From NCBI GenBank assembly GCA_963971575.1, contig OZ020624.1, positions 17,019,249-17,083,248 on the forward strand: a stretch of DNA of 64,000 nt, read 5' to 3'. The stretch is from Liopterus haemorrhoidalis (taxonomy: Eukaryota > Arthropoda > Insecta > Coleoptera > Dytiscidae). Below the pieces are notes generated by a model. It was not told the origin of the DNA. It did not search any database and saw only the letters and a list, made by a program, of their open reading frames with translations. This document shows, in pieces, positions 1-11,400 of the stretch. Within the stretch, counting starts at the first letter, position 1. Each line of letters begins with the position of its first letter. Position numbers and translations under genes: made by a program.

Positions 1-45
1 ACGAATTGCTGCAAAGAAACGAGCAATCGTAATTTTTGAGGAATC

Positions 46-300
46 GTGTCACTGGTCAAAAGAAAGAAAGTTTGTGTATCTCCGGGTGAAACACCGAAAA
101 AAATAGCAAAAGATGCCCACAGTAAGAAGGTAAAGTGGTGCGTATGGTGGGATAGAAGCGGAATCATCCATTGGGAGATCATTGCAAATGGCATTTGCTT
201 TTGGTGGGATGAAGATGATGAGCGTCTTCCGCACAAAAACAGCAATTCAACATCAACAGCGACGTCTATCTGGCTCAGCTCGATCGTGTCCAAACAGTAT
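46..300 (+). pseudogene. mariner transposase fragment
   Basis: The plus-strand reading resembles the middle of a mariner (DD34D) transposase: the stretch KKVKWCVWWDRSGIIHWEI matches the family region just after the first catalytic aspartate. No upstream helix-turn-helix region, later aspartates or terminal repeats are visible, and the frame runs into a T-rich tract at about 300. It is a decayed relic cut by the window edge. Confidence 0.7.
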
Positions 301-1100
301 TTTTTTTTTTTTTTGTTGAATAAACTTACATTCAAAAAAATCGTCGTTAATTTTTCATCAACCCAATACATTTTACATACATAAATTCTATAATTCCGAA
401 CAGGAGTTCGTGTGAAATATGAATTTCCTGGTATATTTATAATGTTAATGTTATTCATTTTGTTATTTATTTTATTGTAAAATCAGTAACTTTACAAAAT
501 AAAATTAAGACCTGCAACCGGGCCCTTTATATAAGCGGGCCCTAGGCCATGGCCTCGTTGGCCTAGGCGTAAAAACGGCCCTGGGGACAAGAGGAGAACA
601 GAATCATCAAGTTGGCAAAACAAGATACATGTAAATATATGATACATTTTTCACAAATATGAATTGTGTGTTTACAAACTGTATGGGGACAAACCCTACA
701 CCCTCTTTGGGCTTTAATTTCATGGGTAAGAATGACGTAGCCGAAATTTTCGAAATAAGTTTACGTTATTGTACGAAGGTGACGTTTGTCTTAACCAAGA
801 AAAATAGAAATAGAATTGAGGAATATTTCTTTGTCACATAGATTCTTGAGCTTTTTACTAAGCGAAATGCAACAAACGATTTGAAATAAAGCGTTTTTTT
901 TTTTTTTGACGTCATAAAGTTTTACTACATAGCCAGGGAATTACAACAATTGGTGTAAACAATTTTTTACTCAGGACCCAGATCTACAGATTTAGTCTCT
1001 TTATCATAACTAAAATCAAAAGAGCCCCCCTCTTCATTTGAACAATTATTAGTTCTATTCTCTTTAATGGTTTACGGACCACTTTACTATCACAGTTTTG
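301..1100. other. non-coding stretch, nothing clear
   Basis: AT-rich sequence with T homopolymers. A GC-rich island near 520-580 contains a short palindrome with 9-base arms (CCTAGGCCA and TGGCCTAGG). No gene or transposon with recognisable ends was found. Confidence 0.4.
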
Positions 1101-1105
1101 TTCTT

Positions 1106-1318
1106 TTAGTTCGAAAGTCCGGGTATATCATGTGGATCTGTATAAGTGTCTGGGATAATATTTTTCTCATCAATGTCTTCTTCATCTGTCAACGTATCAA
1201 CATGTGGGTGGATATAGATAGCATATGACACGAAAACAGAAAAATACCCATAATACCCCAAAAATATTAACAAAAATAGCAACGTATCATTATTTCTATC
1301 CCATTCTAATTCAGCCAT
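1106..1318 (-). CDS. possible small single-pass membrane protein (hypothetical)
   Basis: An ATG-started 70-residue frame. It has a short charged N-terminus (MAELEWDRNND), one hydrophobic aromatic segment at about residues 12-35 rich in Leu, Phe, Tyr and Ile, and an acidic tail rich in Asp, Glu and Thr ending PGLSN. This one-helix-plus-acidic-tail layout looks more like a real small protein than a chance AT-rich frame. I do not recognise the family. It lies on the same strand as the neutral sphingomyelinase exons and 1.5 kb downstream of exon 3, so it could be a nested gene, a downstream gene or chance. It could also be a terminal exon of another transcript. No convincing polyadenylation signal was seen just downstream. 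Confidence 0.35.
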   Translation of the reverse strand: MAELEWDRNNDTLLFLLIFLGYYGYFSVFVSYAIYIHPHVDTLTDEEDIDEKNIIPDTYTDPHDIPGLSN

Positions 1319-1879
1319 AATGCGGTTACTAATTCTTTTTGGTTCAGAAAATTTTTAAATGGAATTTTATTCATAGTGTACTCTGAATTATTTAGAGTGA
1401 ATGATAAATCAAAACTTATTTCTGCTTGTTTTCATAGGCTTAGAAAACTTATTACAACCTGACTCAAACCCACTAAAATTCTCGAATAATACCAGTAGTG
1501 CGAAAATACACCAGTGACGTATTTATTGAAAATTCACCCATCCTCATTTGAATTTTCGAAAAAACGTATGGCGGTTAGTAAAGAGTTACCATCAGGCTTA
1601 GAACAGGTTACAAAAAAAACACCCAAATAAAATATCCTTATGTTGTATTTTACGGTCGGTAAATCATGAAAGAAGTATATGCAATTTTGACGTTTTTTAC
1701 ACCACGACAATTTTTTTTACATGCCTTTATTTACAAGCATTTATTTTTTTACTAATACAGTAGGACCTCCTTTACTGATTTATGAAACATTTTCTCAAAA
1801 CGTCATCAGTAATTAGCAGAAAAAAAAAATAATAATAAATTAAGTGGTGCTTTTCCGCCCCACTAAGAGAAAAATCACA

Positions 1880-2035
1880 GGCAGCGTACATGTTACCATT
1901 CTCCTAGCCTAATTACTAGAAGCTAGTACTCTGCTAGTCACATTGCCAACTGTTTACACAGGGATAGTATCTACTTTCTAATTACTTGCCCTAGTAAATA
2001 GCTATTTTACTTGACCTATGTAAGCCCGGCATAAT
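1880..2035. repeat. dispersed repeat H, copy 1
   Basis: About 150 bp rich in CTAGT motifs, containing GTTTACACAGGGATAGTA and ending GACCTATGTAAGCCCGGC. Read in reverse complement it resembles 63190-63365, which starts GCCGGGTTTACATTGGTAG. The shared ends suggest a small non-autonomous DNA element or an old dispersed repeat. Confidence 0.5.
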
Positions 2036-2116
2036 ACTATGAGTTCAATAAGAAATTACATAAGGGTTGGCTATGGAAAAATAAAATAATGTCTACTGCA
2101 AGCTTTATAGGTATTA

Positions 2117-2593
2117 TCTGTCTCAATTTGTAATACGAAACTAACAGGGAAACTTCATTTTTTAAGTTGTATATTTAAAATATCATCTTAGGGTGGTAAT
2201 TCTGAAGTAACACCTTTCAAAATATTTGACAATTCATAATTGACATTAAATTACGTATATGTCAACTTACTAATACAAATTGTATAAAACACTAATTGAC
2301 AAGTATTTGAAATATATTTTATGCAACCAGAACAGAAAATATGAATAAGCGAAATAAGATGAAATAAATATTTGTATATAATTCAAAATATTAGACATGT
2401 CGATCACAATTTTGACATGTCAATTTGTTATCTGACATGTAGTTTTTGAGTGAATATAACCTCAGTATAATGAAACTTCACAAAAAATGTAAAAGCCAGA
2501 TTTACAAATTTACATGGTTTCAAAAAAGTCTATTTACACCACAACAGTCACCAAAGTAACCAGATCTAGTTTCGTATTACAAATTGAGACAGA
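2117..2593. mobile_element. MITE with about 27-bp TIRs and TTA target duplication
   Basis: The left end TCTGTCTCAATTTGTAATAC and the right end GTATTACAAATTGAGACAGA are perfect inverted repeats that extend a few bases further. TTA flanks both sides, as in PIF/Harbinger elements. The interior is AT-rich with no coding frame and contains a CCAGATCTAGT motif also present in the element at 58749-59046. The TIRs and TSD are seen; the superfamily is inferred. Confidence 0.75.
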
Positions 2594-2868
2594 TTATATA
2601 ACAATAAATAACTTATAACAACAACAATGATGACAGTTAATTAATTCTTAAGCTTGCTGTTGACATTACTTTTATTTTACATAGCCAACCCTTTTGTAAT
2701 TTATTTTTGAACTCATGGTTTAAAGAAACCATTAGGATTAGGCGCTAAAGTCAACAGATTAATACAGCAAAAAAAAAAAAAAACCAACATACTAGTAATT
2801 GTTATAAAGACATAAAAAATAATATAATAATAATTACAATTCCAAAAAATTAAATTAAAAGTACTTAC

Positions 2869-3454
2869 ATGAGCAGAATAAATATTAATATTATAATTGT
2901 TGACTAACAATCTAACTAATCCTACACCTTTGCCTCCAAACCAGTCTCCATGCTGTAGTTTATGAATATATCCATTAACTGGCCATTGATGGAAAAATAC
3001 TTCTTGGATTGGATATTTGGAGATCACACATATTCCTGAACCCACAACTCCACTGGAAACAAAATAAAACTAATACGCAAAACTATGCAAATTTTATCAT
3101 TTACAAATTTGTGTAATTAACAACATTGTCTTCTAATCGTCTTCAAAGTTACGGAAAATAATCTCAAAACACAAAATATAGAAATTACCTATAAAAATAA
3201 TGTGAATAAGGAAGCTTGCTTTTAACTTTATCTCTTATATGATTATAATCAGAATTAGTCCAAACCTCTTGCAAACACACCACATCGTAATCAGATTTTC
3301 TCAAAACCTCTGAGACAGCTTCCATTCGAGCCTTTCTGTCTTTGGATATAATAGGTATTCCCCTAAAACAATATTTTTATAAAACCATATTGTTTAAATA
3401 TTCTAAATGAACTTACCAGCAATTTAATGTCATAATTTTTAATTCTAGAGCCAT
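2869..3454 (-). CDS. nSMase: neutral sphingomyelinase, N-terminal exons 1-3 (partial)
   Basis: The family hydrolyses sphingomyelin to ceramide and phosphocholine with the Mg-dependent exonuclease/endonuclease/phosphatase fold. Exon 1 is 3417-3454 (ATG at 3454), exon 2 is 3189-3362 and exon 3 is 2869-3052; all junctions are GT-AG and the phases agree, giving residues 1-132. The motifs MTLNCWGIP, DVVCLQEVW (metal-binding Glu), GSGICVISKYPI, HGDWFGGKGVGL and INIYSAH appear in family order. The remaining two thirds, including the expected HLHAEY motif, the late catalytic aspartate and histidine, and the C-terminal membrane helices, were not found between 2868 and 1. They lie off the window edge or the gene is truncated. 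ITFG1 is divergent, 3.8 kb away. I am confident in the family and in these exons. Confidence 0.88.
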
Positions 3455-3651
3455 GTTTGTAGAATAGTTTGTGTATATTGTGCTATTGTGTATAATACAA
3501 AATATTATTGTTAATGATTAAAAAGATGATATCATTTTGTGTTGTCAATGACACATATGACGTTTCTTAAGGTTAGTTTACACAAGATAAAAGTTTGTTT
3601 AATATATAGCTATGTTCACACTCCTCGTCGTCTACGAATATAATAAAATAT

Positions 3652-3834
3652 AGGCTATTCCAAACGGTTAGGCCGAACCAACTGGAATTTTCATTTTTGT
3701 CAAGTTGCCATGAGCTCTTCTTTTATGGTTTTAAGTAGTCTTTTGCTAAACAAAATTATCAAAAGCCTCACTTAATCTGTAAATGTAACTAGAATTAAAA
3801 ATCTAGTTCCGCCTAAACCAAAGAAACAGACTTT
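3652..3834 (+). mobile_element. MITE family A, copy 1
   Basis: About 183 bp with imperfect inverted ends: AGGCTATTCCAAACGGTTAG on the left, and TAGTTCCGCCTAAACC followed by AAAGAAACAGACT on the right. The same body, including TCAAAAGCCTCACTTAATCT, recurs at 16479-16661, 51056-51160, 53487-55210 (interrupted) and 57654-58060. It is non-coding. Confidence 0.7.
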
Positions 3835-3839
3835 AGGTG

Positions 3840-3965
3840 TTTACAGGCTATTGTGAACTGACACGCTCGAATACGCAGTCTGGTGGTCAAATATTGTACT
3901 AGGCGCTCTAGTACTGTGTGAACTTATTACATATATATATTACATATGTTCTAGTGTTGAATTTT
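3840..3965 (+). repeat. dispersed repeat, paired with 6651-6745
   Basis: The block containing GAACTGACACGCTCGAATAC and GGTCAAATATTGTACTAGGC recurs nearly unchanged at 6651-6745 in the same orientation. The two copies lie in the intergenic space between the sphingomyelinase and ITFG1 genes. Neither has visible coding content. Confidence 0.6.
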
Positions 3966-5300
3966 TGTTAAAATGTCGATAGAAGTTGTGAAAACTATAA
4001 AAGTAGAACAAATTGTAGTGTTTTTGGCTGTCATTCAAGACAGGACAAAGATAGGCATCTTAGTTTTTCTTTTCTTAAGAAAAATGGAGGGAAAGTTAAT
4101 ATTAAGTCCAGATTGGGAAAAGATTTGGTTATGGACAGGAGGGAGGCATGGGAATATATTTTGAGTTAAAAAGTAACTGATACTATGCGAGTTTGTTCAT
4201 TACATCTGTCGCAGAAAAATAAACTGCACTAATATGCTTGCACCTGCAAGTTGCATATTTAAATTTTAGCTGCTCCTGTCTAACCAAAACTAATTTTATT
4301 TAATGAGGCAATGAACATAATGCACTTGTTTGCAAACAGAATCCAAATATTGTAAATTCAGATGACCGACACTCAGATGTACCACATAAAATTACGTGCC
4401 CGTCATTTGCACCTGCTCAATTACAAATTACACTTCAACAAATCTACTGAAATTACACTTTAAATACTGTAATTTGATACCCACCTTCTGTTATACACCA
4501 TGATACACGTGTAGCGCTTCAAAATTAAAAAATTTCGCAAATATTTACTCGCATTTTCATAAAATAAAAATGTACTCTGCTTAAATTAACCTGTTCGCTA
4601 ATAGCATATAGATCCAGAATCACTCCAGAATGCTGTCACTTTAAAATCCAATATGGCGGCTGGAGGGTAAACAAAGATTTTACCTATGTATTTACATTCG
4701 AAAGCCTAGAGCAAAAACAAAACTATATGAAAAAAAAAAAAACCATAAAATGCCATTATTTCGTGATGTAGTGGAATGTGGTAGTTGTGGTGGATGTGAC
4801 AAAGTTAATTTTTATAACCTGTCAGAAGTTTTTAAGTATAAATTTAAAACTGCACTATATAACTTATCAGGAGTCGGACTTTTAAGTGCATTTATAATTG
4901 TCAATGTACTTCGAATGGCAAATTTAATCGAAATGAATAAAATAAATAAACAAATTTATTTAGGCTCACACTACACAAGCTCGTTGCTTGTCGCCCACAA
5001 AGCTTTCTTTATCACAAACTATGAATATATTTTTTTAATATAGCCACACATGAATTTACAGCATTCGTTACGAACACTTCACATTTCACTAGCACAGCAA
5101 TAATTTTTCAAACCAAAAATTATTCGATATGCACTCTTGTAACGCATAATAAGTTTATGAACATGATTTTTAGTAAATATTTACGCATGTATCAGGACTA
5201 CATTTTGAGAATCTACGATTCAGCATATTAGCTTTCACACAAACAACGGAATTGCCTGTCGATGTCAGCTGTGCCGCTGAGATCATCACTAATAAAGTGA
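3966..5300. other. intergenic stretch without a clear gene
   Basis: Short frames at 3973-4164 and 4750-5043 start with ATG but have no recognisable domain. A weak THAP-like reading (cysteine near 4030, then SRQDKDRHLSFSF) is possible near 4030-4140 in another frame, but it lacks a full zinc-ligand set. This is probably old transposon debris. Confidence 0.35.
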
Positions 5301-5307
5301 CCAATAC

Positions 5308-5903
5308 CCTTTTCACACTAGATCTTTAAGACGAGTGAACTTAAAGTTCACCGATGTTTAAGATCGGTATGCTTTCACACTTGATGTTTAAATCTCTGGT
5401 GCTGTCATCAGCTACAGTAATTTTGTCCTTAAGTTACCGTCATGAAATTACCAGTTTTGAACTGTCTGCGCAGACGCACATTTTGAATTATTATAAACAA
5501 TTAAGGATATTTCATTTCATTCTACAATAAAGGCACTACAATAAAGAATATATTACACCTGTATGAACATGTAAGTCGATACATTTTATCTCAATTATTG
5601 TAGCTCTGTATTTTATTAAACACATTATTAAAATAAATAATTTTATTATAACAATAAGTATAAACTTCTTATAACGTCGATATAATACAGTATTCTTGTT
5701 TATGATAATATAAAATGTTGACAGCACAAATTCAAGGAGTATTTTTTTATAATAGAAATTAAGTTGGCAATGCGGGCGAAGTTTAAGACGCAGATCTCTG
5801 TCTTTAACATCGCTTGTGTTTAAACGAGGCCGTACGGTTTCACATTAGCGTTTAAAGATACATTCACTTAAACATCCGATCTTAAAGATCTAGTGTGAAA
5901 AGG
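5308..5903. mobile_element. 596-bp TIR element with 4-bp ATAC duplication
   Basis: The left end CCTTTTCACACTAGATCTTT and the right end AAAGATCTAGTGTGAAAAGG are perfect inverted repeats. ATAC flanks both sides (5304-5307 and 5904-5907). Subterminal blocks (GTTTAAGATCGG, CCGATCTTAAAG) extend the symmetry. The interior is AT-rich and non-coding. The superfamily is not assigned; a 4-bp duplication is unusual among insect MITEs. Confidence 0.75.
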
Positions 5904-5909
5904 ATACAA

Positions 5910-7064
5910 CACACAGAAGAGACTTTTTAACACTTTCACTATTGAGGCACACACTTGGCACAGCATGTTTTTTTTTCTTTCGACTGGTACACATATTAGG
6001 TTTTCCTCCTTGTCTCACTCCGATATTTTGCTATAGAACATGAGAGCATGTTCTTTCATTTTCTCTTTGGTGTAACAACTGTGGGTAACCACGAAATAGC
6101 CAGTTATGTCCATAGCTGTAACTGCTGGAAATATATTGGGACTATATGAAATATCCTTTTCACTTAATGTATAGGCCCACATTGTTAATAATTGAAATTT
6201 TCTTCCCATACCCTACACAACGTCTTTGTGCTCACTTTCCAATTTCTTCAGAAAACTACTTTTGTTGGTTTTGTTAACTAAAAATTAATTAGTAAAATTA
6301 TTTAAGAAAATCATTTCCAAAATAGTTATATAAAAAATAACCTCCAAACACAAACTTACCTTTATTAAGTGAAAACATTCAAAATTTAATACAAAACTAA
6401 AAGTAGGCATTTGTGTTTCACTAAAATCAACTCGCTTTGATAAGAAAATCGGAATATATTTCAATAAAAATGACATATAAGGTTTTGAAAGTACTACTCC
6501 ACATACTACACTTACAGCGAATCAAACTTTGTTTACCCTCCACGGACTAACAGCTGTTTTGGAGTGCCCTATTGACAGCTGAGTACTAGAGACGACAGCC
6601 ATATTGCCTTGGAGCACAGCGCCGCCATCGGTAATGTCACTTCTTAATTGAGAACTGACACGCTCGAATACGCTGTTTGGAGGTCAAATATTGTACTAGG
6701 CACTCTAGTACTGTTTGAACTTACGTATGTTTTAGTGTTGAAAAGGTGAGTTTGCAGTACAGGGCATATGGAGTAGTTCTTTTTCATACTCTCTAATGGG
6801 TTTACACAATGACGCTATCCTTTTCTTGCTTCTCGACGTTGCCAGCTCTGTGAAGAACGTGCTGAACTGTGAAGACGCAGTATTCTACAAATGGCCATAT
6901 GTTTTAGTTGAGGGTTATTTTGAGTTTTATAAGAGTTGATTTTTGTAAATCATACGAGTTTTTCATATTATTATAATTGACACATTTGACACTTTTACAA
7001 CATTTGGCAACACCGCTCCCATTTGCCATACTGCAAACTCACCTTTGAACGCACTATAGATTGC
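5910..7064. other. intergenic stretch with old repeats
   Basis: Non-coding region upstream of ITFG1. It contains the second copy of the GAACTGACACGCTCGAATAC repeat (6651-6745) and TE debris, but no domain-bearing frame. The ITFG1 promoter should lie towards its right end, although the last 230 bases before the ATG also include TE-derived sequence. Confidence 0.4.
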
Positions 7065-7106
7065 AAAATCTAATAGTTCCGCCTAAACGTTTGGAATAGA
7101 CTATAC
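7065..7106 (+). repeat. MITE family A, right-end fragment
   Basis: TAGTTCCGCCTAAACG followed by TTTGGAATAGACTATA matches the right terminal repeat of MITE A. The matching left end is not clear. It lies about 190 bp upstream of the ITFG1 start codon, so it may fall within the promoter or 5' UTR. Confidence 0.5.
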
Positions 7107-7298
7107 GAATTGAAATGCACGCTGTCCAAATGATGTTTTAGAACGTCGTGCAGAGTGACGTTTTAGCACGCAGTCCAGAGTGACGTTTATCGATGTAAAT
7201 AAAAATGGCGAAATATATTTGTGACATAAAGTTAATAATGAAGTATTAAATATATTTGTTGTTAGTTTTTATTTGTTGTGATTGTGACAATAAGTAAT

Positions 7299-7852
7299 AT
7301 GTTGTTGCGTTGGTGTTTATGTGTACTGTTGTTGTCGGGATGGTCCACCCATCACCTGACAAAAGCGAGTGACATTACTTCCCTGGTATTCGGTCGTGAG
7401 AGAGATGGGCTACCAGTGGCATTCGGTGATTTCAATTCAGACGAACTGACGGACGTGTTTATGGTGCGGGGTAAACGACGCACTCTCCAGGTGTTTTTAG
7501 CCGCGGACGAGGAGCCTTTCCTGCGACCCTCATCACTGCGTTGCAATTTCACAAGAACAATAACATCCGTGGTGCCGGGGGACTTTGATGGCGATGCTTT
7601 CATGGACGTGCTGGTAACGACGGGAGAGACTGGAATCGGAGCCAAGGAGCAACATGTGCACATTCTGTGGGGAGGTCTCGACCACCTAAACTGCAGCGAT
7701 AAGCCACTGTTCACGATGCACGGCCAGCCACTCGCTATTGATTATAACCAGGACATGATTGTCGATCTGTTTGGTGTGGATGATACGGGCAGGAGGACTT
7801 TCTGGTTGTTCAATTCATCACGAGCAGAACCTCAGGTGGTACCCATGACTGG
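7299..7852 (+). CDS. ITFG1: ITFG1 exon 1
   Basis: Encodes residues 1-184 and two bases of codon 185: signal peptide, first FG-GAP repeats, and probable N-glycosylation sites NFT and NCS. The donor is GG|GTATGT. Confidence 0.92.
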
Positions 7853-8394
7853 GTATGTACATAAACTATTGTCAAAACTACTACATATGTAGTTTCTACA
7901 TATTTCAGATGATTCTTCTTCTTAGAGTGCCATTGCTCGATGCTCTGAACTGACAAGTTCGTACTGAACGTATTCGATGCTCTGAACTGACAAGTTTGTA
8001 CTGAACATATTCCGAGCGTAGGCTATTTCCCCGCATACAATTTTGTTGTGTGTGTTGCCTGTATATAACACAATCGTATGGGCCCTACAATTTATTATCG
8101 TGGAATCCGAACCACTAATTATTTTGGGGAAATTTTACTAGGGCTTTTACCCTGGTGGTTGCCCGATGCCCTGCGAGGGAGAAACAGTCGGAAAAATGTA
8201 AGGTGTTTTCCACACACACAGTAGTCCACACACTAACTAACTGAGCCACGACCGCTCTCATGATTAGTTCAGATGATTATAAAACAATATCAGCAAAAAA
8301 ATCAATTCTTGTCTGTCTGAGATTCACGCAAAAAGGGGCTGGACATATTTTCACGTAATTTGGTATGATGATCGAGTAAAACCAGGATTGGAAC

Positions 8395-8439
<45 letters not shown>

Positions 8440-11400
8440 TAAGACATTTTTACATGCAAATCATCGTCATAAACTGACAAAGCAGTAAATATATATGTAA
8501 ATTACAATATTTAGTTAACAAAACTAGTAGAAACATTACTACAAAGAAATTCTTGCATAGTGTAATAGCAGTGTTCATGTAGGAGATTACTAATAATAGT
8601 TTTAAACTTAACAACTGGAAGATCTTTGACGTCCTGCGGTAGTTTGTTTTAAAATATTGGTCCCCAGTAGTCGGGACTGTGCGTGGAGCCTGCTAGTCGT
8701 ACTTGTTTGGTAACTAGGTAGTATTTAATAATAATAATAATAATAATAATTTTATTGCAGGTTATATACAAAGTAATTGCATGCCTGGTGTCAGGGGTTA
8801 TGCATGTACCTGTACATACAAATACACAGATGCATACACACATATACATATACTCTTGCAAATACATATACACATGTACGCACAGACAACATATCCGTAC
8901 ATACCTGTAAATACAGAACACACATACGTATCGTACATGCCTATATACATATACATACATACATAATATAATTTTATAGCATAATTTCACACATATATAA
9001 CTAGCAGTGTACCCCATGCTTCGCTACCGGAAAAAATACAGCCGTTGCTGGTTTAGACCAGGCCCATGTCGGAATGGGTTCCAATTAGATTTGGTGCGAA
9101 TAGTTTTAGTATGGTCTAATTATATATTTTTTGTTTTACTCTACCGTTCTATAAATATGTGCTTGTTCACAAATAATTTAAGTGAGATAATTCTTTAGCG
9201 TTTTCAAGGCGAAACGTCATATTTCTGGAGGCCACAAATGTTTTAAAGATGCCTATACTAATTCTCCCATCAGAGTGTCTCCCGATCTCCGTCATATCCC
9301 GTGAAATCTCAAAAGTTTTGTAAATTAGTTGAGAGAGTAGGTACAATTTTTTCTGTTGTATGCAGGTCTAATATAGTTCTCTTTAAAACTACTTTATCAA
9401 AATCGTCTATATTTCTTTTTGTACGATCCTTTTGTACACTTTTTCGGTGAAGGAAATTTCGAGGGTCCACCTTGATAGATTTTTTTTTTTTTTAATTATT
9501 GTTACGCCTGTTGCAGCAGCCACTCAAGCAAAAACTGATTTGAAAGGAATAATAGGTTCCCCAGCCTCATAAAAGTCAAAATATAAGAAATTATCTCGCG
9601 ACTTTGGCTAGTAATAGCGCGACCATTTAACTTACTTTAAAAAGGCATGTTTACTATTGTTAGATTTTCTACCGACTGTACTCAGAGCGATGTTGCCCGC
9701 ACGAACTACCGAGATTAAATGCGTCCCCACTCCTACATATTTGAGCAATTTACGATTTTGACCGAACACTCCCGATCTCATTATAATTGTACAACCAACT
9801 ATTGAAGGGAAATTTCCGTGTTTTCACTGACGGTTTAATAGATATTCCAATGGTCCAATATAATTAAAAACAAAATTATTAATTTCTCGTTTCTAATGGG
9901 ACTTTTTTGAGATTTTCGATTTTTCTAGTTATGATGAAGGCATTTTCTACCTGTATGCCAAATTTCAACTCGGTACCATATCTGGAAGTGGGTTAGAATT
10001 TCCGGACATATCCACAAATATTCTCTTTTATATATAAAGATTATATATAAAGATATACATTTTTAGTAAATACGTATTCTAATGGAGTACAGAGATATTC
10101 TTCGATTGTATAAAAACAATGTTTCAGTATCATATTCCTAACAGACTTTTTAAATGGTATATTTTGTAAAATTTTAAATTGTTCTGGCAGTTTATTAAAA
10201 AATATTGGACCCCAGTATTCTGGACCTTGTTTTGATTTATTAAGTCTAATTTTTAAAGTTTTATATTTGTTTTTGTTTCTTGTATGGTGTGAATGAATGT
10301 TTGAATGAGTTGTATATTTTTTTATATGCTTTTTAAAATAAATTACTGTAAAATAAATGAAGATACAGGGTAGGGGTAGAATTTTAAGTTTTTGAAATAG
10401 TGGTCAGCAGTGAGCTAAGTAGTTTGCATTAGACAGAATTTTTTATTATCCAAAAAAGCTTTTTTTTGGATAATAAAAATTTTATTTCTGTTACTGCTTG
10501 TTCCCCATAACAAGATGCCATAGCTTAAGTGACTTTGAAAATTTGAAAAGTAAGCCAGTCTTGCCGTTTCACCATCTATAATTGTACTGATCCGACGTAG
10601 TGCGAACAAAGTAGATGACAGCTTTTTACATAGCTTGGATATATGGTAATTCCACGTAATATTATTATCTATGAATACTCCTAGAAATTTTAGCTCCTTT
10701 TTCTCGCATGTGATTTTTTTATTTGATATTATCATATTTTCTGTTTTGTCGCTGTTTAGTTTTAATTTATTACACCTAAACCATTTTTCCGACTGTTTTC
10801 TAGTTTTAGTGGAGTTGACATTTAATGATAATATATCGGATGCTGACGTCAGAAATGAAGTGTCGTCAGCAAATAATATTGTGTCGGAGTCTTCAATATT
10901 TGGCGGCAAGTCGTTAATGTATAATAGGAAAAATATCGGAGATAAAGGCGAACCCTGAGGAAGACCCAGATTAACGTTTTCCATCTCCGAGAATGTTTCG
11001 TTGATATATACTATTTGTTGCCGTCCCGTTAAAAAGGATTTGAAAATTTTTAATGCAATACCTCTAACACCATAGTGGTCTAGTTTGTCTAGCATCGTTA
11101 TTGGAGCAACACAATCGAAGGCTTTAGATAAGTCCTCACATGTTATATCTACAATGTTATTATTTTCCAGCGCATTTAAAATATAACTTTGCATTTGAAC
11201 CAATGCTTCAGTAGTAGCACGATCACTACGAAAACCATATTGCGACTCTGTTATAATTTTAAATTTATTAAGATAATTAACTAGACGAACCTTAACGATG
11301 CTTTCAATAATTTTTGAGATTATCGGTAAGAGAGAAATAGGGCGGTAATTGTTTACCTCGTCATGATCCCCCTTTTTGTATAGGTAGCGACTGATTTAAT

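Noticed and set aside
4750..5043. 97-residue frame MPLFRDVVECGSCGG... as a gene
   Set aside because: The cysteines are few and not in a recognised pattern; the rest is AT-rich chance translation.
7352..7714. 120-residue minus-strand frame
   Set aside because: Shadow of ITFG1 exon 1.
8649..9017. Tyr/Cys/Val-rich frames on both strands
   Set aside because: Produced by the CA/TA-rich low-complexity tract.
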